A DNA stretch of 64,000 nt from Billgrantia tianxiuensis (lineage in GTDB: Bacteria; Pseudomonadota; Gammaproteobacteria; Pseudomonadales; Halomonadaceae): positions 1-64,000 of the forward strand of contig NZ_CP035042.1 in the NCBI RefSeq assembly GCF_009834345.1, given 5' to 3'. Shown here piece by piece: positions 28,991 to 37,933 of this stretch. The notes under the pieces were generated by a model. The model was not told the origin of the DNA. It worked only from the letters and a program-made list of their open reading frames with translations, and ran no database searches. A program made the translations under genes and the position numbers. Numbering within the stretch: position 1 is the stretch's first letter; each line of letters opens with the position of its first letter.

Positions 28991-30202
28991 ATGACGGCGG
29001 CCGGTACGCATCAGGTGGACATTGCCATCGTCGGCGGCGGCCTGGTGGGGGCCAGCCTGGCCTGTGCCCTGGCGCCGCTGATCGAGCGCCACGGCATCAA
29101 GGTGGCGGTGGTGGAAGCCGCGCCCTTGACTAATAGTGCCAGTACGCCCTGGCAGCCCAGCTTCGATGCGCGTTCCAGTGCCATCGCCCAAGGTTCGGCT
29201 GAGCGCTTTCGTGCCATGGGGCTATGGGAGCCGATGTCCGAGCAGGCCGCGGCCATCCATCACATCCATGTGAGCGAAAAGGGGCATCTGGGGGTAACCC
29301 GGCTCACCGCCGCCGAGCTCGACCAGCCGGCGCTGGGCTATGTGATTTCCAATGCCTGGATGGGGCGCGTACTGCACCGCCGCCTGGCCGAGTTGCCTGT
29401 CGAGTGGCACTGCCCTGCCAGCGTGGAGGCGATCGACACCGCGGAGGAAGGGTATCGCCTCTCGCTTTCCGACGGTTGTACGCTGCAGGCCGGTCTGACG
29501 GTGCTGGCCGACGGCGGTCGCTCGGGGCTCAAGGAGCAGCTCGGCATCGCCAGCGATGCGACGCCTTACGATCAGGTCGCGCTGATCGCCAACGTCGAGG
29601 TCAGCCATCCGCACGACGGCGTCGCCTACGAGCGCTTCACTCGCGAGGGCCCCATTGCCCTGTTGCCGCTGCCGGGCCAGCAAATGGCGCTGATCTGGAC
29701 CCACCCCGCAGGGCGTGAGCAGGCGCGGCTGGCGCTCGGCGACGGCGATTTCCTGGCCGAGTTGCAGCGTGCCTTCGGCGATCGGGCCGGGCGCTTTCGG
29801 CGCGTCGGCAGCCGCCATGCCTACCCGCTCACCCTGGTCACCGCCCGGGAAACCATCCGACCGGGGCTGGCAGTGCTGGGCAATGCCGCCCACTCGCTGC
29901 ACCCTGTGGCCGGTCAGGGGTTCAACCTGGCGCTGCGCGGCGTGACCGATCTGGTCGCGGCTCTGGAGCAGGCCATCGCCGATGGCCAGCCGTTCGGCGG
30001 CATGCTGACGCTGCGCGACTTCGAGGCCAGGCGTATCGTCGATAGGCATCAAGTGATTCGCTTCAGCGACGGTCTGATACGGCTGTTCGGCATTGATCAC
30101 GGTCTGCTGGCCCACGCCCGCGCCGCTGGGCTGGTGGGGCTCAACCTCATCGGCCCGCTGCGCCGAGGGCTGGCGCGCCGTGCCATGGGGCTGGAACGTT
30201 GA
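28991..30202 (+). CDS. ubiH: 2-octaprenyl-6-methoxyphenol hydroxylase (UbiH)
   Basis: FAD-dependent aromatic monooxygenase of ubiquinone biosynthesis, hydroxylating C1 of the quinone ring. The N-terminal dinucleotide-binding motif is IVGGGLVGASLA near residues 13-24. The DG motif is LADGGRSGLK and the FAD-ribityl motif is GNAAHSLHPVAGQGFNLAL near 297-315. The 403-residue length fits. The N-terminal region carries the DARSSAIAQGS segment typical of UbiH. It is paired with a second hydroxylase 75 bp downstream; the short gap contains an 8-bp inverted repeat (30222-30242). Confidence 0.93.
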   Translation: MTAAGTHQVDIAIVGGGLVGASLACALAPLIERHGIKVAVVEAAPLTNSASTPWQPSFDARSSAIAQGSAERFRAMGLWEPMSEQAAAIHHIHVSEKGHLGVTRLTAAELDQPALGYVISNAWMGRVLHRRLAELPVEWHCPASVEAIDTAEEGYRLSLSDGCTLQAGLTVLADGGRSGLKEQLGIASDATPYDQVALIANVEVSHPHDGVAYERFTREGPIALLPLPGQQMALIWTHPAGREQARLALGDGDFLAELQRAFGDRAGRFRRVGSRHAYPLTLVTARETIRPGLAVLGNAAHSLHPVAGQGFNLALRGVTDLVAALEQAIADGQPFGGMLTLRDFEARRIVDRHQVIRFSDGLIRLFGIDHGLLAHARAAGLVGLNLIGPLRRGLARRAMGLER

Positions 30203-30277
30203 AATAACGCCGCGGCGGATGTATCGGCGACACGCGCCGATATCTCGGCGGGTGATGGATGGGCGAGGGAGTGAACA

Positions 30278-31525
30278 ATGACGGAAACGGCGCAACGGCC
30301 GACGGCGCACTATGAAGTCATCATCGTGGGGGGCGGCATGGTAGGTGCCGCCCTGGCTGCGCTATTGGGTCGGGCGGAGGTGGCCGTGGCCCTGCTCGAC
30401 GCCCGCCCCGAGCCGGTCGCCGCCGACCGGGTGGGGCGTGGCTTGCCGGCGATGCGGGTCAGCGCCTTGACTCCGGTATCCCAGCGGCTGCTGGAAGGCC
30501 TGGAAGCCTGGTCCTGGATGGCGGAGCGCCGGGTGACGCCTTATCGCTTCATGCAGGTGTGGGATGGCGAGGGTAGCGGTGAAGTGGGCTTCTCGGCGGA
30601 ACAGGCCGGCGTGCCGTTACTGGGCCACATCGTCGAGAACGATGTCATTCTGGCGGCACTGGAGCGATCGCTGGCCGAGCTGCCCACGGTTGCCGTGCAG
30701 CTCGGCACGCGAGTGACGGGGCTGGAAGCGGGGCCTGCGGGACGCGTGGTGGAACTCGACGATGGCCGTCGCCTCTCGGCGCCATTGGTAGTGGCGGCCG
30801 ATGGGGCGCTCTCGCCGCTGCGTGAGATGGCGGGCATCCCGGTGCACGCCCACGATACCGGCCATGTGGCGGTGGTGACCACGGTGCGCACCGAGCGCGG
30901 GCACGGCGGCGTGGCGCGCCAGGTGTTCCGGGAAAGCGGTCCGCTGGCCTTCCTGCCGCTGACGGTGGATGGCGATGAGCGCTACTGCTCCATCGTGTGG
31001 TCGACCTCGCCGGAAGAGGCCGAGCGACTGGTCGCGCTGGCTCCCGAGGGGCTGGCCCGCGAGCTGCAAGCGGCCTTCGAGGCGCGCCTGGGGGCGGTGG
31101 AAGTGGTCGATCGTGCCCTGGCGGTGCCCTTGACCCAGCGCCATGCCGAGCACTACGTAGCACCGGGCTTCGCCCTGGTGGGCGATGCGGCGCATAGCAT
31201 TCATCCGCTGGCGGGACAGGGCGTCAACCTGGGGCTGATGGACGTGGCGGTGCTGGCCGAAGAGGTGCTCGTCGCGAGGCGGCGAGGCATACCCTTGGGC
31301 GAGGTGCGCATGCTGGTGCGCTACGCTCGTCGCCGTCGCGGCGACAATGCCGCCATGCTGGCGCTGATGGATGGCTTTCGCCTGCTGTTCGGTACCCGCC
31401 ACCCGACGCTGACGCTGGCACGCAACCTGGGGCTTGCCGGCGTCGACCGGCTGGTGCCGCTCAAGCGACTGCTCATGCGCCAGGCAATCGGCGAACGTGG
31501 CCAGCTACCGGTATCCTGCCGCTGA
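30278..31525 (+). CDS. ubiI: FAD-dependent ubiquinone hydroxylase, UbiI/VisC-like
   Basis: Paralogue of the preceding UbiH, in the position of E. coli visC (ubiI), the C5-hydroxylase of ubiquinone synthesis. The 415-residue product has IVGGGMVGAALA near 16-27, RVSALTPVSQRLLE near 61-74, AADGALSPLRE near 171 and GDAAHSIHPLAGQGVNLGL near 304-322. Homologues of this family vary in regiospecificity (UbiI, UbiF, UbiM), so the exact position of hydroxylation is inferred from gene order only. It converges on ctpA across a GC-rich hairpin. Confidence 0.85.
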   Translation: MTETAQRPTAHYEVIIVGGGMVGAALAALLGRAEVAVALLDARPEPVAADRVGRGLPAMRVSALTPVSQRLLEGLEAWSWMAERRVTPYRFMQVWDGEGSGEVGFSAEQAGVPLLGHIVENDVILAALERSLAELPTVAVQLGTRVTGLEAGPAGRVVELDDGRRLSAPLVVAADGALSPLREMAGIPVHAHDTGHVAVVTTVRTERGHGGVARQVFRESGPLAFLPLTVDGDERYCSIVWSTSPEEAERLVALAPEGLARELQAAFEARLGAVEVVDRALAVPLTQRHAEHYVAPGFALVGDAAHSIHPLAGQGVNLGLMDVAVLAEEVLVARRRGIPLGEVRMLVRYARRRRGDNAAMLALMDGFRLLFGTRHPTLTLARNLGLAGVDRLVPLKRLLMRQAIGERGQLPVSCR

Positions 31526-31527
31526 GC

Positions 31528-31559
31528 CGCGCCCCGGCTGTGTCAGCGGCCGGGGCGCG
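31528..31559. terminator. hairpin between convergent ubiI and ctpA
   Basis: A perfect 11-bp GC stem (CGCGCCCCGGC at 31528-31538 with GCCGGGGCGCG at 31549-31559) with a 10-base loop fills the 41-bp gap between the two stop codons. There is no T-run, so termination would be weak or Rho-assisted; it may also protect mRNA ends. Confidence 0.45.
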
Positions 31560-31566
31560 AAGCGCG

Positions 31567-32871
31567 TCATCTATCCCGCCGTTCCAGCACGTTCAGTGCC
31601 TTGAGCAGGTTGAGCGCCTCGCCGAGCTGGTAGTCCTCGCGCAGGCGTTCGGCCATCTCGGTGGAAACCCGCGGTTCGCTGCGTGAGCGCAGGTGCCCCT
31701 CGAGATCGGCCTCGCGCAATTGACGGCTGCTTTCGGTGACCTCGAGCCGGCCGCGCACCACGGCGACATCGGGCTCGATGCCCATGGCCTGGATCGAGCG
31801 GCCATTGGGCGTGTAGTAGAGCGCCGTGGTCAGCTTCAGCCCTTCACCGTTGCCGAGTGGCATCACCTGCTGCACCGAGCCCTTGCCGAAGCTCTCGGTA
31901 CCCATGATCACGCCGCGGCGCTGATCCTGGAGCGCGCCGGCGACGATCTCCGCGGCGGAAGCACTGCCGCCGTTGATCAAGACCACCAGCGGTACGTCGG
32001 GAGCCGCGGTTTCGCGGCTGGCCGAGAAGCGCATCTGGGTATCGGGCAGGCGTCCCTCGGTGTAGACCACCAGACCCCCTTCGAGGAAGGCGTCGGCCAC
32101 GGCGACGGCGGCCTGCAGTATGCCGCCCGGGTTGTTGCGCAGGTCGAGGACCAGGCCCTGCAGCGCCCCGTCACGCTCCATGCGACGGATGGCGGCGTTG
32201 ACCTGCTCGCCGGTGCGGCTCTGGAACTGGCTGACACGGAGGTAGCCATAGCCCGGCTCCAGCATCTCGCTGCGCACGCTCTCGGTGCGAATGATCTCAC
32301 GGGTCAGGGTCACGTCGAGCGGGGCATCTTCGCCGCTGCGCAGGATGGTCAGCTGAATCCTGCTGCCGGACTCGCCGCGCATCAGGGTCACGGACTCCTG
32401 CAGTGAAAGGCCCTCGGTGGGAGTGCCGTCGATCTCCAGGATGACGTCGCGGGCCTGCAGGCCGGCGCGCGAGGCGGGCGTGTCGTCGATCGGCGTGATC
32501 ACCGTGAGGCGACCGTCCTCGAGGCCGACCTCGATGCCGATGCCGCCGAACTCGCCCTCGGTGGACTCCCGCAGGCTCTGGAACTCGCTGCGGTCGAGGT
32601 AAGCCGAATGCGGGTCGAGTTCGCTGAGCATGCCGCGCATGGCGTTGCGTAGCAGGGTACTGTCGTCGACCTCCTCCACATAGGCGCGCTTGATCCGTTC
32701 GAACACCTCGGCGAAGGTCTGGATGTCTTCCAGCGGCAGCGTATCGGCGGGCGGAGTCGCCTGGGCGGAGGCCGGCGGGGCGATGAGGGACAGCGCCAGC
32801 AGCGCCGTCGCCAGCACAGCGGCCATCGATCGTCGGGGAGCGGACAGTAGGCGGGCGGGACGTGAGGGCAT
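31567..32871 (-). CDS. ctpA: S41 family C-terminal processing protease
   Basis: Periplasmic serine protease of the CtpA/Prc family. A signal peptide (MPSRPARLLSAPRRSMAAVL... cleaved after PASAQA, about residue 37) precedes an N-terminal helical part. A PDZ domain (about 95-185; GIGIEVGLEDGRLTVITPID) and the S41 catalytic domain follow. The Ser is in NGGSASAAEIV and the Lys in GTESFGKGSVQ, 25 residues apart, as in the Ser-Lys dyad family. ATG 32871 has a GCGGAG; the frame is open to 32949. It is the last gene of gpmI-envC-ctpA, and co-occurrence with EnvC suggests a role in peptidoglycan-hydrolase control. Confidence 0.93.
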   Translation of the reverse strand: MPSRPARLLSAPRRSMAAVLATALLALSLIAPPASAQATPPADTLPLEDIQTFAEVFERIKRAYVEEVDDSTLLRNAMRGMLSELDPHSAYLDRSEFQSLRESTEGEFGGIGIEVGLEDGRLTVITPIDDTPASRAGLQARDVILEIDGTPTEGLSLQESVTLMRGESGSRIQLTILRSGEDAPLDVTLTREIIRTESVRSEMLEPGYGYLRVSQFQSRTGEQVNAAIRRMERDGALQGLVLDLRNNPGGILQAAVAVADAFLEGGLVVYTEGRLPDTQMRFSASRETAAPDVPLVVLINGGSASAAEIVAGALQDQRRGVIMGTESFGKGSVQQVMPLGNGEGLKLTTALYYTPNGRSIQAMGIEPDVAVVRGRLEVTESSRQLREADLEGHLRSRSEPRVSTEMAERLREDYQLGEALNLLKALNVLERRDR

Positions 32872-32945
32872 GCGAACTCCGCTGTTACGAGGCGAGGCTG
32901 ACCAGCATAGCCCGAGGCCCCGGGCTTGTGAAATCCCTGTCATCG

Positions 32946-34109
32946 TCATCTCCGTGCAATCCAGGCCTGTGGGTCAATGGGGTCGCCGTTACGGCGAACT
33001 TCGAAATAAAGCGCCGGCGTGGTATGGCCTCCGCTCTTGCCCACCGTACCCAGGGTATCACCCCGTGAGACGGCCTGGCCGACGCCGGTGCCGAACTGCT
33101 GCAGATGGGCATAAAGGGTCATGACGTTGTCGCCATGATCGATGATCAGCAAGTTGCCGAAGCCGCGCATCCAGTCGGCGAAGACCACCCGCCCGGCATG
33201 CACCGCCTGTACCGGTGTGCCCTCCCGGGCCTCGATCAGGATGCCGTTGTAGTGCACCCCGTCGCCGCGCCGATAGTTCGAGGTCACGTTGCCCTGTACC
33301 GGCCAGGGCAGATCGCCCCGGGTGCGCTCGATGGCGGTGGAGGGTGGCGGGCGCTGCAGCCGGGCGAGCTCCTCGCGGACACGCTCCAGCACCTGCTCGG
33401 CTTCGCTGCGGTCGCGGTTGAGGCGTGCCAGGCGCGACTGCTCGTCGCTGTAGCGTGCGTCCAGCTCCGCGACCAGGCGTTCACGCTCGGCCAGGCGCTC
33501 GGCAAGCTCGGCGCTGCGCGCGGCGAGTTCGTCGGCCAGGGCGCCCATTCGTTCGCCGCGCGCCTGCAGTTCGCGGTGGTTCTCGCTCAGTTGGGCATCG
33601 AGCCGGGCGATCTCGTCCAGCCGCGCGTTGCGGGCGCGGGCCAGGTGGTTGAGGTAGGTCTGCAGGCGGTCGAGCCGTGCCGGGTCGTCCTGATTGAGCA
33701 GCAGCTTGAGCTGCGGGGAGAGCCCCAGTCGATAAAGCGCGTCCAACTGCACGTTGAGTGCCTCGACCTGTTCGGCCCGTTCGGCCCGCAGTGCGTCGCG
33801 GGCAGACTCGAGCGTCTCTATCTCGTCACTGAGCCGGCGGCGGTCGGCCTGGATGGCGTCCAGCCGGGCATGGGTTTCGGCGAGGGCGGTCTCGACCTGA
33901 CGCAGCGCCTGGGTGGCCTCGTCCTGGGCCTCGCGGGTCTGGCCCAGGCGGCGGCTGAGCGCCTGGATCTCGCTGCCGATGGCGTCGAGACGCTCCTGGG
34001 CCTCCTGCTCGCTGGGCTGGGCCAGTGCACTGGCCCCGATCAGCCCCGGCAGCATGGCGAGAGCCACCAGCAGGGCTCTCAATGGGTAGCGCCACCGGGT
34101 CCGACTCAT
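32946..34109 (-). CDS. envC: murein hydrolase activator EnvC (degenerate LytM protein)
   Basis: Secreted coiled-coil protein that activates the amidases AmiA/AmiB at the division septum. A signal peptide covers about 1-30, with cleavage after ASALAQ. A long Arg/Glu-rich coiled coil covers about 30-260 and a C-terminal M23/LytM domain about 280-387. The usual zinc ligands are not all present: the first motif reads HYNGILIEA and the last HxH position reads LYFEVR. This is the degenerate pattern expected of an activator, not an enzyme. ATG 34109 is preferred over an upstream TTG (34127). It follows gpmI by 25 bp. Confidence 0.92.
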   Translation of the reverse strand: MSRTRWRYPLRALLVALAMLPGLIGASALAQPSEQEAQERLDAIGSEIQALSRRLGQTREAQDEATQALRQVETALAETHARLDAIQADRRRLSDEIETLESARDALRAERAEQVEALNVQLDALYRLGLSPQLKLLLNQDDPARLDRLQTYLNHLARARNARLDEIARLDAQLSENHRELQARGERMGALADELAARSAELAERLAERERLVAELDARYSDEQSRLARLNRDRSEAEQVLERVREELARLQRPPPSTAIERTRGDLPWPVQGNVTSNYRRGDGVHYNGILIEAREGTPVQAVHAGRVVFADWMRGFGNLLIIDHGDNVMTLYAHLQQFGTGVGQAVSRGDTLGTVGKSGGHTTPALYFEVRRNGDPIDPQAWIARR

Positions 34110-34134
34110 GGTTGCACGGGCTCGCAAGCGCTGG

Positions 34135-35703
34135 TCATGCCGGTTCGATCAACACCCGGCCGGTCATCTCCTCGGGAATCGGCTGCTCCATCATCGTCAG
34201 CAGAGTCGGCGCGATGTCGCACAGGCAACCGTCGTCGAGCAGCTTGACGGAGCGGGGGCCGACGTAGATCAGCGGCACTTCGAAGGTGGTATGGGCGGTC
34301 TGGGTCACACCGGTGTCGGGGTTGACCATCTGCTCGGCATTGCCGTGGTCGGCGGTGATCAGGCAGGCACCGCCGGCACGCTCAATGGCCTCCACCACCC
34401 TGCCGACGCAGGCGTCAACCGCCTCGATGGCCTTGACCGCGGCGTCGAAGTCACCGGTATGGCCGACCATGTCGCCGTTGGCGTAGTTGCACACGATCAG
34501 GTCGTAGCGGCCCGAGTCGATCGCTTCCACCAGGCGGTCGGTCACTTCCACGGCGCTCATCTCGGGTTTCTCGTCGTAGGTCTTGACGTCCTGGGGCGAG
34601 GGCACCAGCACACGGGTCTCACCCTCGAATTCGGCCTCGCGGCCGCCGGAGAAGAAGAAGGTGACATGAGCGTACTTCTCAGTCTCGGCGATGCGCAGCT
34701 GGGTCAGGCCGCGGCTTTCCATCACCTCGCCCAGGGTGTTGTGCAGGTCGGCCGGCGGAAAGGCGGCCGGGGCGGGGATGTCGGCGGCGTACTGGGTCAG
34801 GGTGACCAGGCTGCCACCGGCCAGCGCCGGGCGCACGCGACGCTCGAAGCCGTTGAAGCCATCCTCGACGAAGGCGCGGGTCAGCTCGCGGGCACGGTCG
34901 GCGCGGAAGTTCATGAAGATAGCCGCGTCGCCGTCGCCGATGGCCGCCGGCCCTTCGCCGTTGCGCACCACGGTGGCGGTGACGAACTCGTCGTTCTCGC
35001 CGCGATCGTAGGCGGCACGCAGGCCCTCCTCGGCGCTGCTGGCCTGGTATTCGCCCACCCCCTCGGTGAGCAGCCGGTAGGCCTTCTCGACGCGATCCCA
35101 GCGGTTGTCGCGGTCCATGGCGAAGTAGCGGCCGACGATCGAGGCGACGAAGCCGTTGTCGGCCCCGACCAGCTCGGCGAGACGGGCGTTGGTGCGCTCG
35201 ATGGAAGGCAGGGCGCTGCGCGGCGGCATGTCGCGGCCGTCGAGGAAACCGTGCACGTAGATGCGCTGGGCGCCGCGGCGGGCGGCCAGCTCGGCCATGG
35301 CCAGGATGTGGTCTTCGTGACTGTGCACGCCGCCGGGAGAGAGCAGGCCGAGCAGGTGAACGGCGCGGCCCGCGCTCACGGCGGCATCGATGGCATCGGT
35401 CAGCGCGGCGATGGTGTCGAGGTCGCCGTCCTCGATGGCCTTGGAGATGCGGGTGAGTTCCTGGTACACGACCCGGCCGGCGCCCAGGTTCATGTGACCG
35501 ACCTCGGAGTTGCCCATCTGCCCCTCGGGCAGGCCCACGTACTTGCCGTCGGTGTGCAGCAGGGCATGGGGACGCTCCTGCCACAGCCGATCCATGTTCG
35601 GCGTGCGAGCCGCGGCGACGGCGTTGTCGGTGGGATCGGGGTTATGGCCATAGCCATCCAGAATGATCAGCGCAACGGGGCGTGGGGCGGTCTGAGTCGT
35701 CAT
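34135..35703 (-). CDS. gpmI: 2,3-bisphosphoglycerate-independent phosphoglycerate mutase
   Basis: Mn-dependent, alkaline-phosphatase-fold enzyme of glycolysis and gluconeogenesis that interconverts 3- and 2-phosphoglycerate. The product of 522 residues begins near [14 protein letters not shown] (metal Asp). The phosphoserine is S66 in [17 protein letters not shown], and the other metal ligands are in [11 protein letters not shown] near 453 and [15 protein letters not shown] C-terminal sequence. ATG 35703 gives the normal length; upstream in-frame codons are not conserved. It starts the gpmI-envC-ctpA operon, the same gpmI-envC pairing as in E. coli. Confidence 0.96.
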   Translation of the reverse strand: MTTQTAPRPVALIILDGYGHNPDPTDNAVAAARTPNMDRLWQERPHALLHTDGKYVGLPEGQMGNSEVGHMNLGAGRVVYQELTRISKAIEDGDLDTIAALTDAIDAAVSAGRAVHLLGLLSPGGVHSHEDHILAMAELAARRGAQRIYVHGFLDGRDMPPRSALPSIERTNARLAELVGADNGFVASIVGRYFAMDRDNRWDRVEKAYRLLTEGVGEYQASSAEEGLRAAYDRGENDEFVTATVVRNGEGPAAIGDGDAAIFMNFRADRARELTRAFVEDGFNGFERRVRPALAGGSLVTLTQYAADIPAPAAFPPADLHNTLGEVMESRGLTQLRIAETEKYAHVTFFFSGGREAEFEGETRVLVPSPQDVKTYDEKPEMSAVEVTDRLVEAIDSGRYDLIVCNYANGDMVGHTGDFDAAVKAIEAVDACVGRVVEAIERAGGACLITADHGNAEQMVNPDTGVTQTAHTTFEVPLIYVGPRSVKLLDDGCLCDIAPTLLTMMEQPIPEEMTGRVLIEPA

Positions 35704-35873
35704 TGGGGTAATGAGCCTCTTGAGCATGATGGGCGCGACATCGGGCCGTCCGGGGGGCTGTCCTCGGCCGATTCGCCAGTGCGGCGATGGGCGGCGGGTC
35801 TTCCTGAGTCGCTCGAGGGCCGCACGGGACAAGCACCTGGACGACGGGGTCGCGACTTGAGTCGGCTTGCGGC

Positions 35874-35902
35874 ATCATAACGCACGGTCAGGCGAGCGTC
35901 AT
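35874..35902 (-). promoter_or_regulatory. candidate gpmI promoter
   Basis: On the minus strand ATGACG (35902-35897), a 17-bp spacer and TATGAT (35879-35874). It sits in the 322-bp divergent region between gpmI and the rhodanese gene. That region otherwise shows only a TATACT -10-like box at 35954-35959 pointing toward the rhodanese gene. The -35 is imperfect. Confidence 0.4.
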
Positions 35903-36025
35903 GGTTCCGGCAAAACGCTGGCGGTCCCATGCCGCGGTGCTTCGGCATTGGTGTATACTCTCGCCTTCCGGGTGCCCTACCCTACCGATATTCTCGCTAT
36001 TTCCGACAAAGAGTGTGCCGGACCC

Positions 36026-36448
36026 ATGATCGATCAGCTGTTCGAATTCGTGCAGAATCACCCGCTTCTGGTGGGCGCCTTCCTCATGGTGCTGACCGCC
36101 TGGATCATCTACGAGGTCCGCAACAGTGCCGCCAGCGGCGTGTCGTCCAGCCAGGCGACCCAACTGGTCAACCGCGAGGATGCCGTGGTGGTGGATACCC
36201 GCGAGGCGAATGATTTCAAGGCCGGCCATATCGCCGGTGCACGCAACATCCCCCAGAGCCGCATCGACGATCGCATGAGCGAGCTCGAGAAGGTCAAGGA
36301 CAAGCCGATCATCGTGGTCTGCAAGAGCGGCCAGGCATCGGGCATTACCGTGGCCAAGCTGACCAAGGCCGGCTTTACGCGGGTCTTCAAGCTCAAGGGC
36401 GGCATGATGCAGTGGCAGGCCGACGGCCTGCCGGTGGTCAAGAAGTAG
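36026..36448 (+). CDS. membrane-anchored rhodanese-like protein (YibN-like)
   Basis: Single-span inner-membrane protein with a cytoplasmic rhodanese domain. A hydrophobic segment ([20 protein letters not shown]) covers residues 12-31. The rhodanese fold (about 40-140) has [20 protein letters not shown] and the active loop [10 protein letters not shown] with Cys99. ATG 36026 is preferred because the preceding 53 codons of the frame lack protein character and a promoter-like box is at 35954. E. coli yibN likewise precedes secB near gpmI. The persulfide acceptor is unknown. Confidence 0.88.
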   Translation: MIDQLFEFVQNHPLLVGAFLMVLTAWIIYEVRNSAASGVSSSQATQLVNREDAVVVDTREANDFKAGHIAGARNIPQSRIDDRMSELEKVKDKPIIVVCKSGQASGITVAKLTKAGFTRVFKLKGGMMQWQADGLPVVKK

Positions 36449-36486
36449 CCAATACACAAGACGCACGACGCAAGAGGAATCTTCCC

Positions 36487-37014
36487 ATGGCCGATGAGAA
36501 CAGCCAGAACGCCGCCGGCGGCAACCAGGCCGCCGCGGGCCAGCAAAACAAGCAACAGCTCCAGTTCGCCGTTCAGCGTATCTACGTCAAGGACATCTCC
36601 TTCGAGGCGCCGAACTCGCCCGCCGTATTCCAGCAGCCGTTCAAGCCCAAGGTCGGCCTGGACCTGAATACCAGCAGCAAGAAAGTCGGCGAAGACCTCT
36701 ACGAAGTGTCGATCAAGGTGACCGCGCAAGTGCGTCACAGCGAGGAGGGCACAACTTCCTTCCTGGCCGAGATCGAGCAGGCCGGCCTGTTCCGCATCAG
36801 CGGTATCGAGGGTGCCCAGCTCGAGCACACCCTGGGGGCCTTCTGCCCCAACGTACTGTTCCCCTACGCCCGGGAGTGCATCGACAACCTGGTCAACCGC
36901 GGCGGTTTCCCGCCCCTGATGCTGGCGCCGGTCAACTTCGAGGCGATCTTCGCCCAGAAGAAGAAGCGCGAGGCCGAGCAGGCCCAGCAGCAGGGCGAGC
37001 AAACCACCCAGTAA
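36487..37014 (+). CDS. secB: protein-export chaperone SecB
   Basis: Tetrameric cytoplasmic chaperone that keeps secretory preproteins unfolded and delivers them to SecA. The 175-residue product has [19 protein letters not shown] near 28-46, [17 protein letters not shown] and [19 protein letters not shown], all family-specific. Both tails are rich in Gln/Ala/Lys. ATG 36487 is preceded by GAGGAA. It lies between a rhodanese gene and rsmE. The N-terminal tail, about 26 residues of Asn/Ala/Gln, is longer than in E. coli SecB. Confidence 0.96.
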   Translation: MADENSQNAAGGNQAAAGQQNKQQLQFAVQRIYVKDISFEAPNSPAVFQQPFKPKVGLDLNTSSKKVGEDLYEVSIKVTAQVRHSEEGTTSFLAEIEQAGLFRISGIEGAQLEHTLGAFCPNVLFPYARECIDNLVNRGGFPPLMLAPVNFEAIFAQKKKREAEQAQQQGEQTTQ

Positions 37015-37025
37015 GGGCGCGTCGC

Positions 37026-37757
37026 GTGTCGACCGGCCCGCGCATTCACGTCGCCGCCGACTTCAGTGTCGGCGGCGACGTCGTTCTACCCGAAGGGCCG
37101 GCACGTCATGTGGCGCGGGTGCTGCGCCTGGGCGAAGGCGCGCCGGTGCGGCTGTTCGACGGTGCCGGCCTGGAGGCCCGCGCGGTACTCGTCGAGGCCG
37201 GGCGCAAGCGCGTGGTGGCCCGCATCGAGGCGGTGGAGGCGGGCCGCGGCGAGTCGCCGCTGGCGGTGTACCTGGGCCAGGCGATCTCCAAGGGCGACCG
37301 CATGGACTATGCCATCCAGAAGGCCGTCGAGCTGGGTGTTGCCGCCATCACGCCGCTCTACACCGAGCACGGCGACGTGCGCCTCAAGGGCGAGCGCGAG
37401 GCAAAGAAGCACGCCCACTGGCAGGCGGTGGCCGCTAGCGCCTGTGAACAGTGCGGTCGCGCCGTGGTGCCCACCGTGCATCCGCCTAGGCCGCTGGCCG
37501 AATGGCTCGACGAGCGCCACGAGGCGCTGCGGCTGGTGCTGCACCCGGGCACGGCGAGAGCGCTCGAGCAGGTCGACCCGCCCGCCGATGCCGCGCTGCT
37601 GATCGGCCCCGAGGGCGGCCTCTCTTCCGCCGAAGTCGAGGCTGCCACGGCCGCAGGTTTCTCCCCGCTCTCCCTCGGCCCGCGCATTCTGCGTACCGAA
37701 ACCGCGCCGGTGGTGGCGCTGTCCCTGCTGCAGCACCGCTTCGGCGACCTGCGCTGA
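37026..37757 (+). CDS. rsmE: 16S rRNA (uracil-1498-N3)-methyltransferase
   Basis: SPOUT-class (trefoil knot) methyltransferase that methylates U1498 of 16S rRNA with SAM. An N-terminal PUA-like domain (RIHVAADFSVGGDVVLPEGPARHVARVLRL) is followed by the knot domain, with LIGPEGGLSSAEVEAA near 191-206 and LGPRILRTETAPVVAL near 219-234. The start is GTG at 37026, 11 bp after the secB stop with AAGGG upstream, giving 243 residues. The longer ORF start lies within secB. Confidence 0.94.
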   Translation: MSTGPRIHVAADFSVGGDVVLPEGPARHVARVLRLGEGAPVRLFDGAGLEARAVLVEAGRKRVVARIEAVEAGRGESPLAVYLGQAISKGDRMDYAIQKAVELGVAAITPLYTEHGDVRLKGEREAKKHAHWQAVAASACEQCGRAVVPTVHPPRPLAEWLDERHEALRLVLHPGTARALEQVDPPADAALLIGPEGGLSSAEVEAATAAGFSPLSLGPRILRTETAPVVALSLLQHRFGDLR

Positions 37758-37838
37758 TTCCCCACCTCACAAGATGCATTGAACTTTAGTCGCTGTTGGC
37801 CGAGAGCCGGCTTGTGCGCTTCTGCGTTCCCGTTTAAG

Positions 37839-37856
37839 TTGTATGATGTATGACAA
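37839..37856. promoter_or_regulatory. candidate GntR-family operator upstream of kdgD
   Basis: TTGTATGATGTATGACAA is an imperfect palindrome with TTGT...ACAA ends and overlaps a TATGAT -10-like box (37842-37847), 78 bp upstream of kdgD. FadR-subfamily GntR regulators bind short palindromes with TNGTnnnACNA-like character, and such a regulator is encoded in the operon (44671). Binding is inferred only. Confidence 0.4.
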
Positions 37857-37933
37857 ACGAAGGCGATAGGGGCTCCTCTACCGGACTGAAGTTGCCTTCC
37901 AACGGGTCGATGCATGAACAAGAGGGTGTCTTC

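Noticed and set aside
34108..35880. 590-codon plus-strand frame opposite gpmI
   Set aside because: Antisense shadow; gpmI has all catalytic motifs and a normal length.
36876..37025. Longer start for rsmE inside secB
   Set aside because: The extra 50 residues are an out-of-frame reading of secB and have no similarity to the PUA-like domain.
37850..37933. Longer N-terminus of KdgD from ATG 37850
   Set aside because: It would start inside the palindromic operator, lacks a ribosome site and does not fit the family length.
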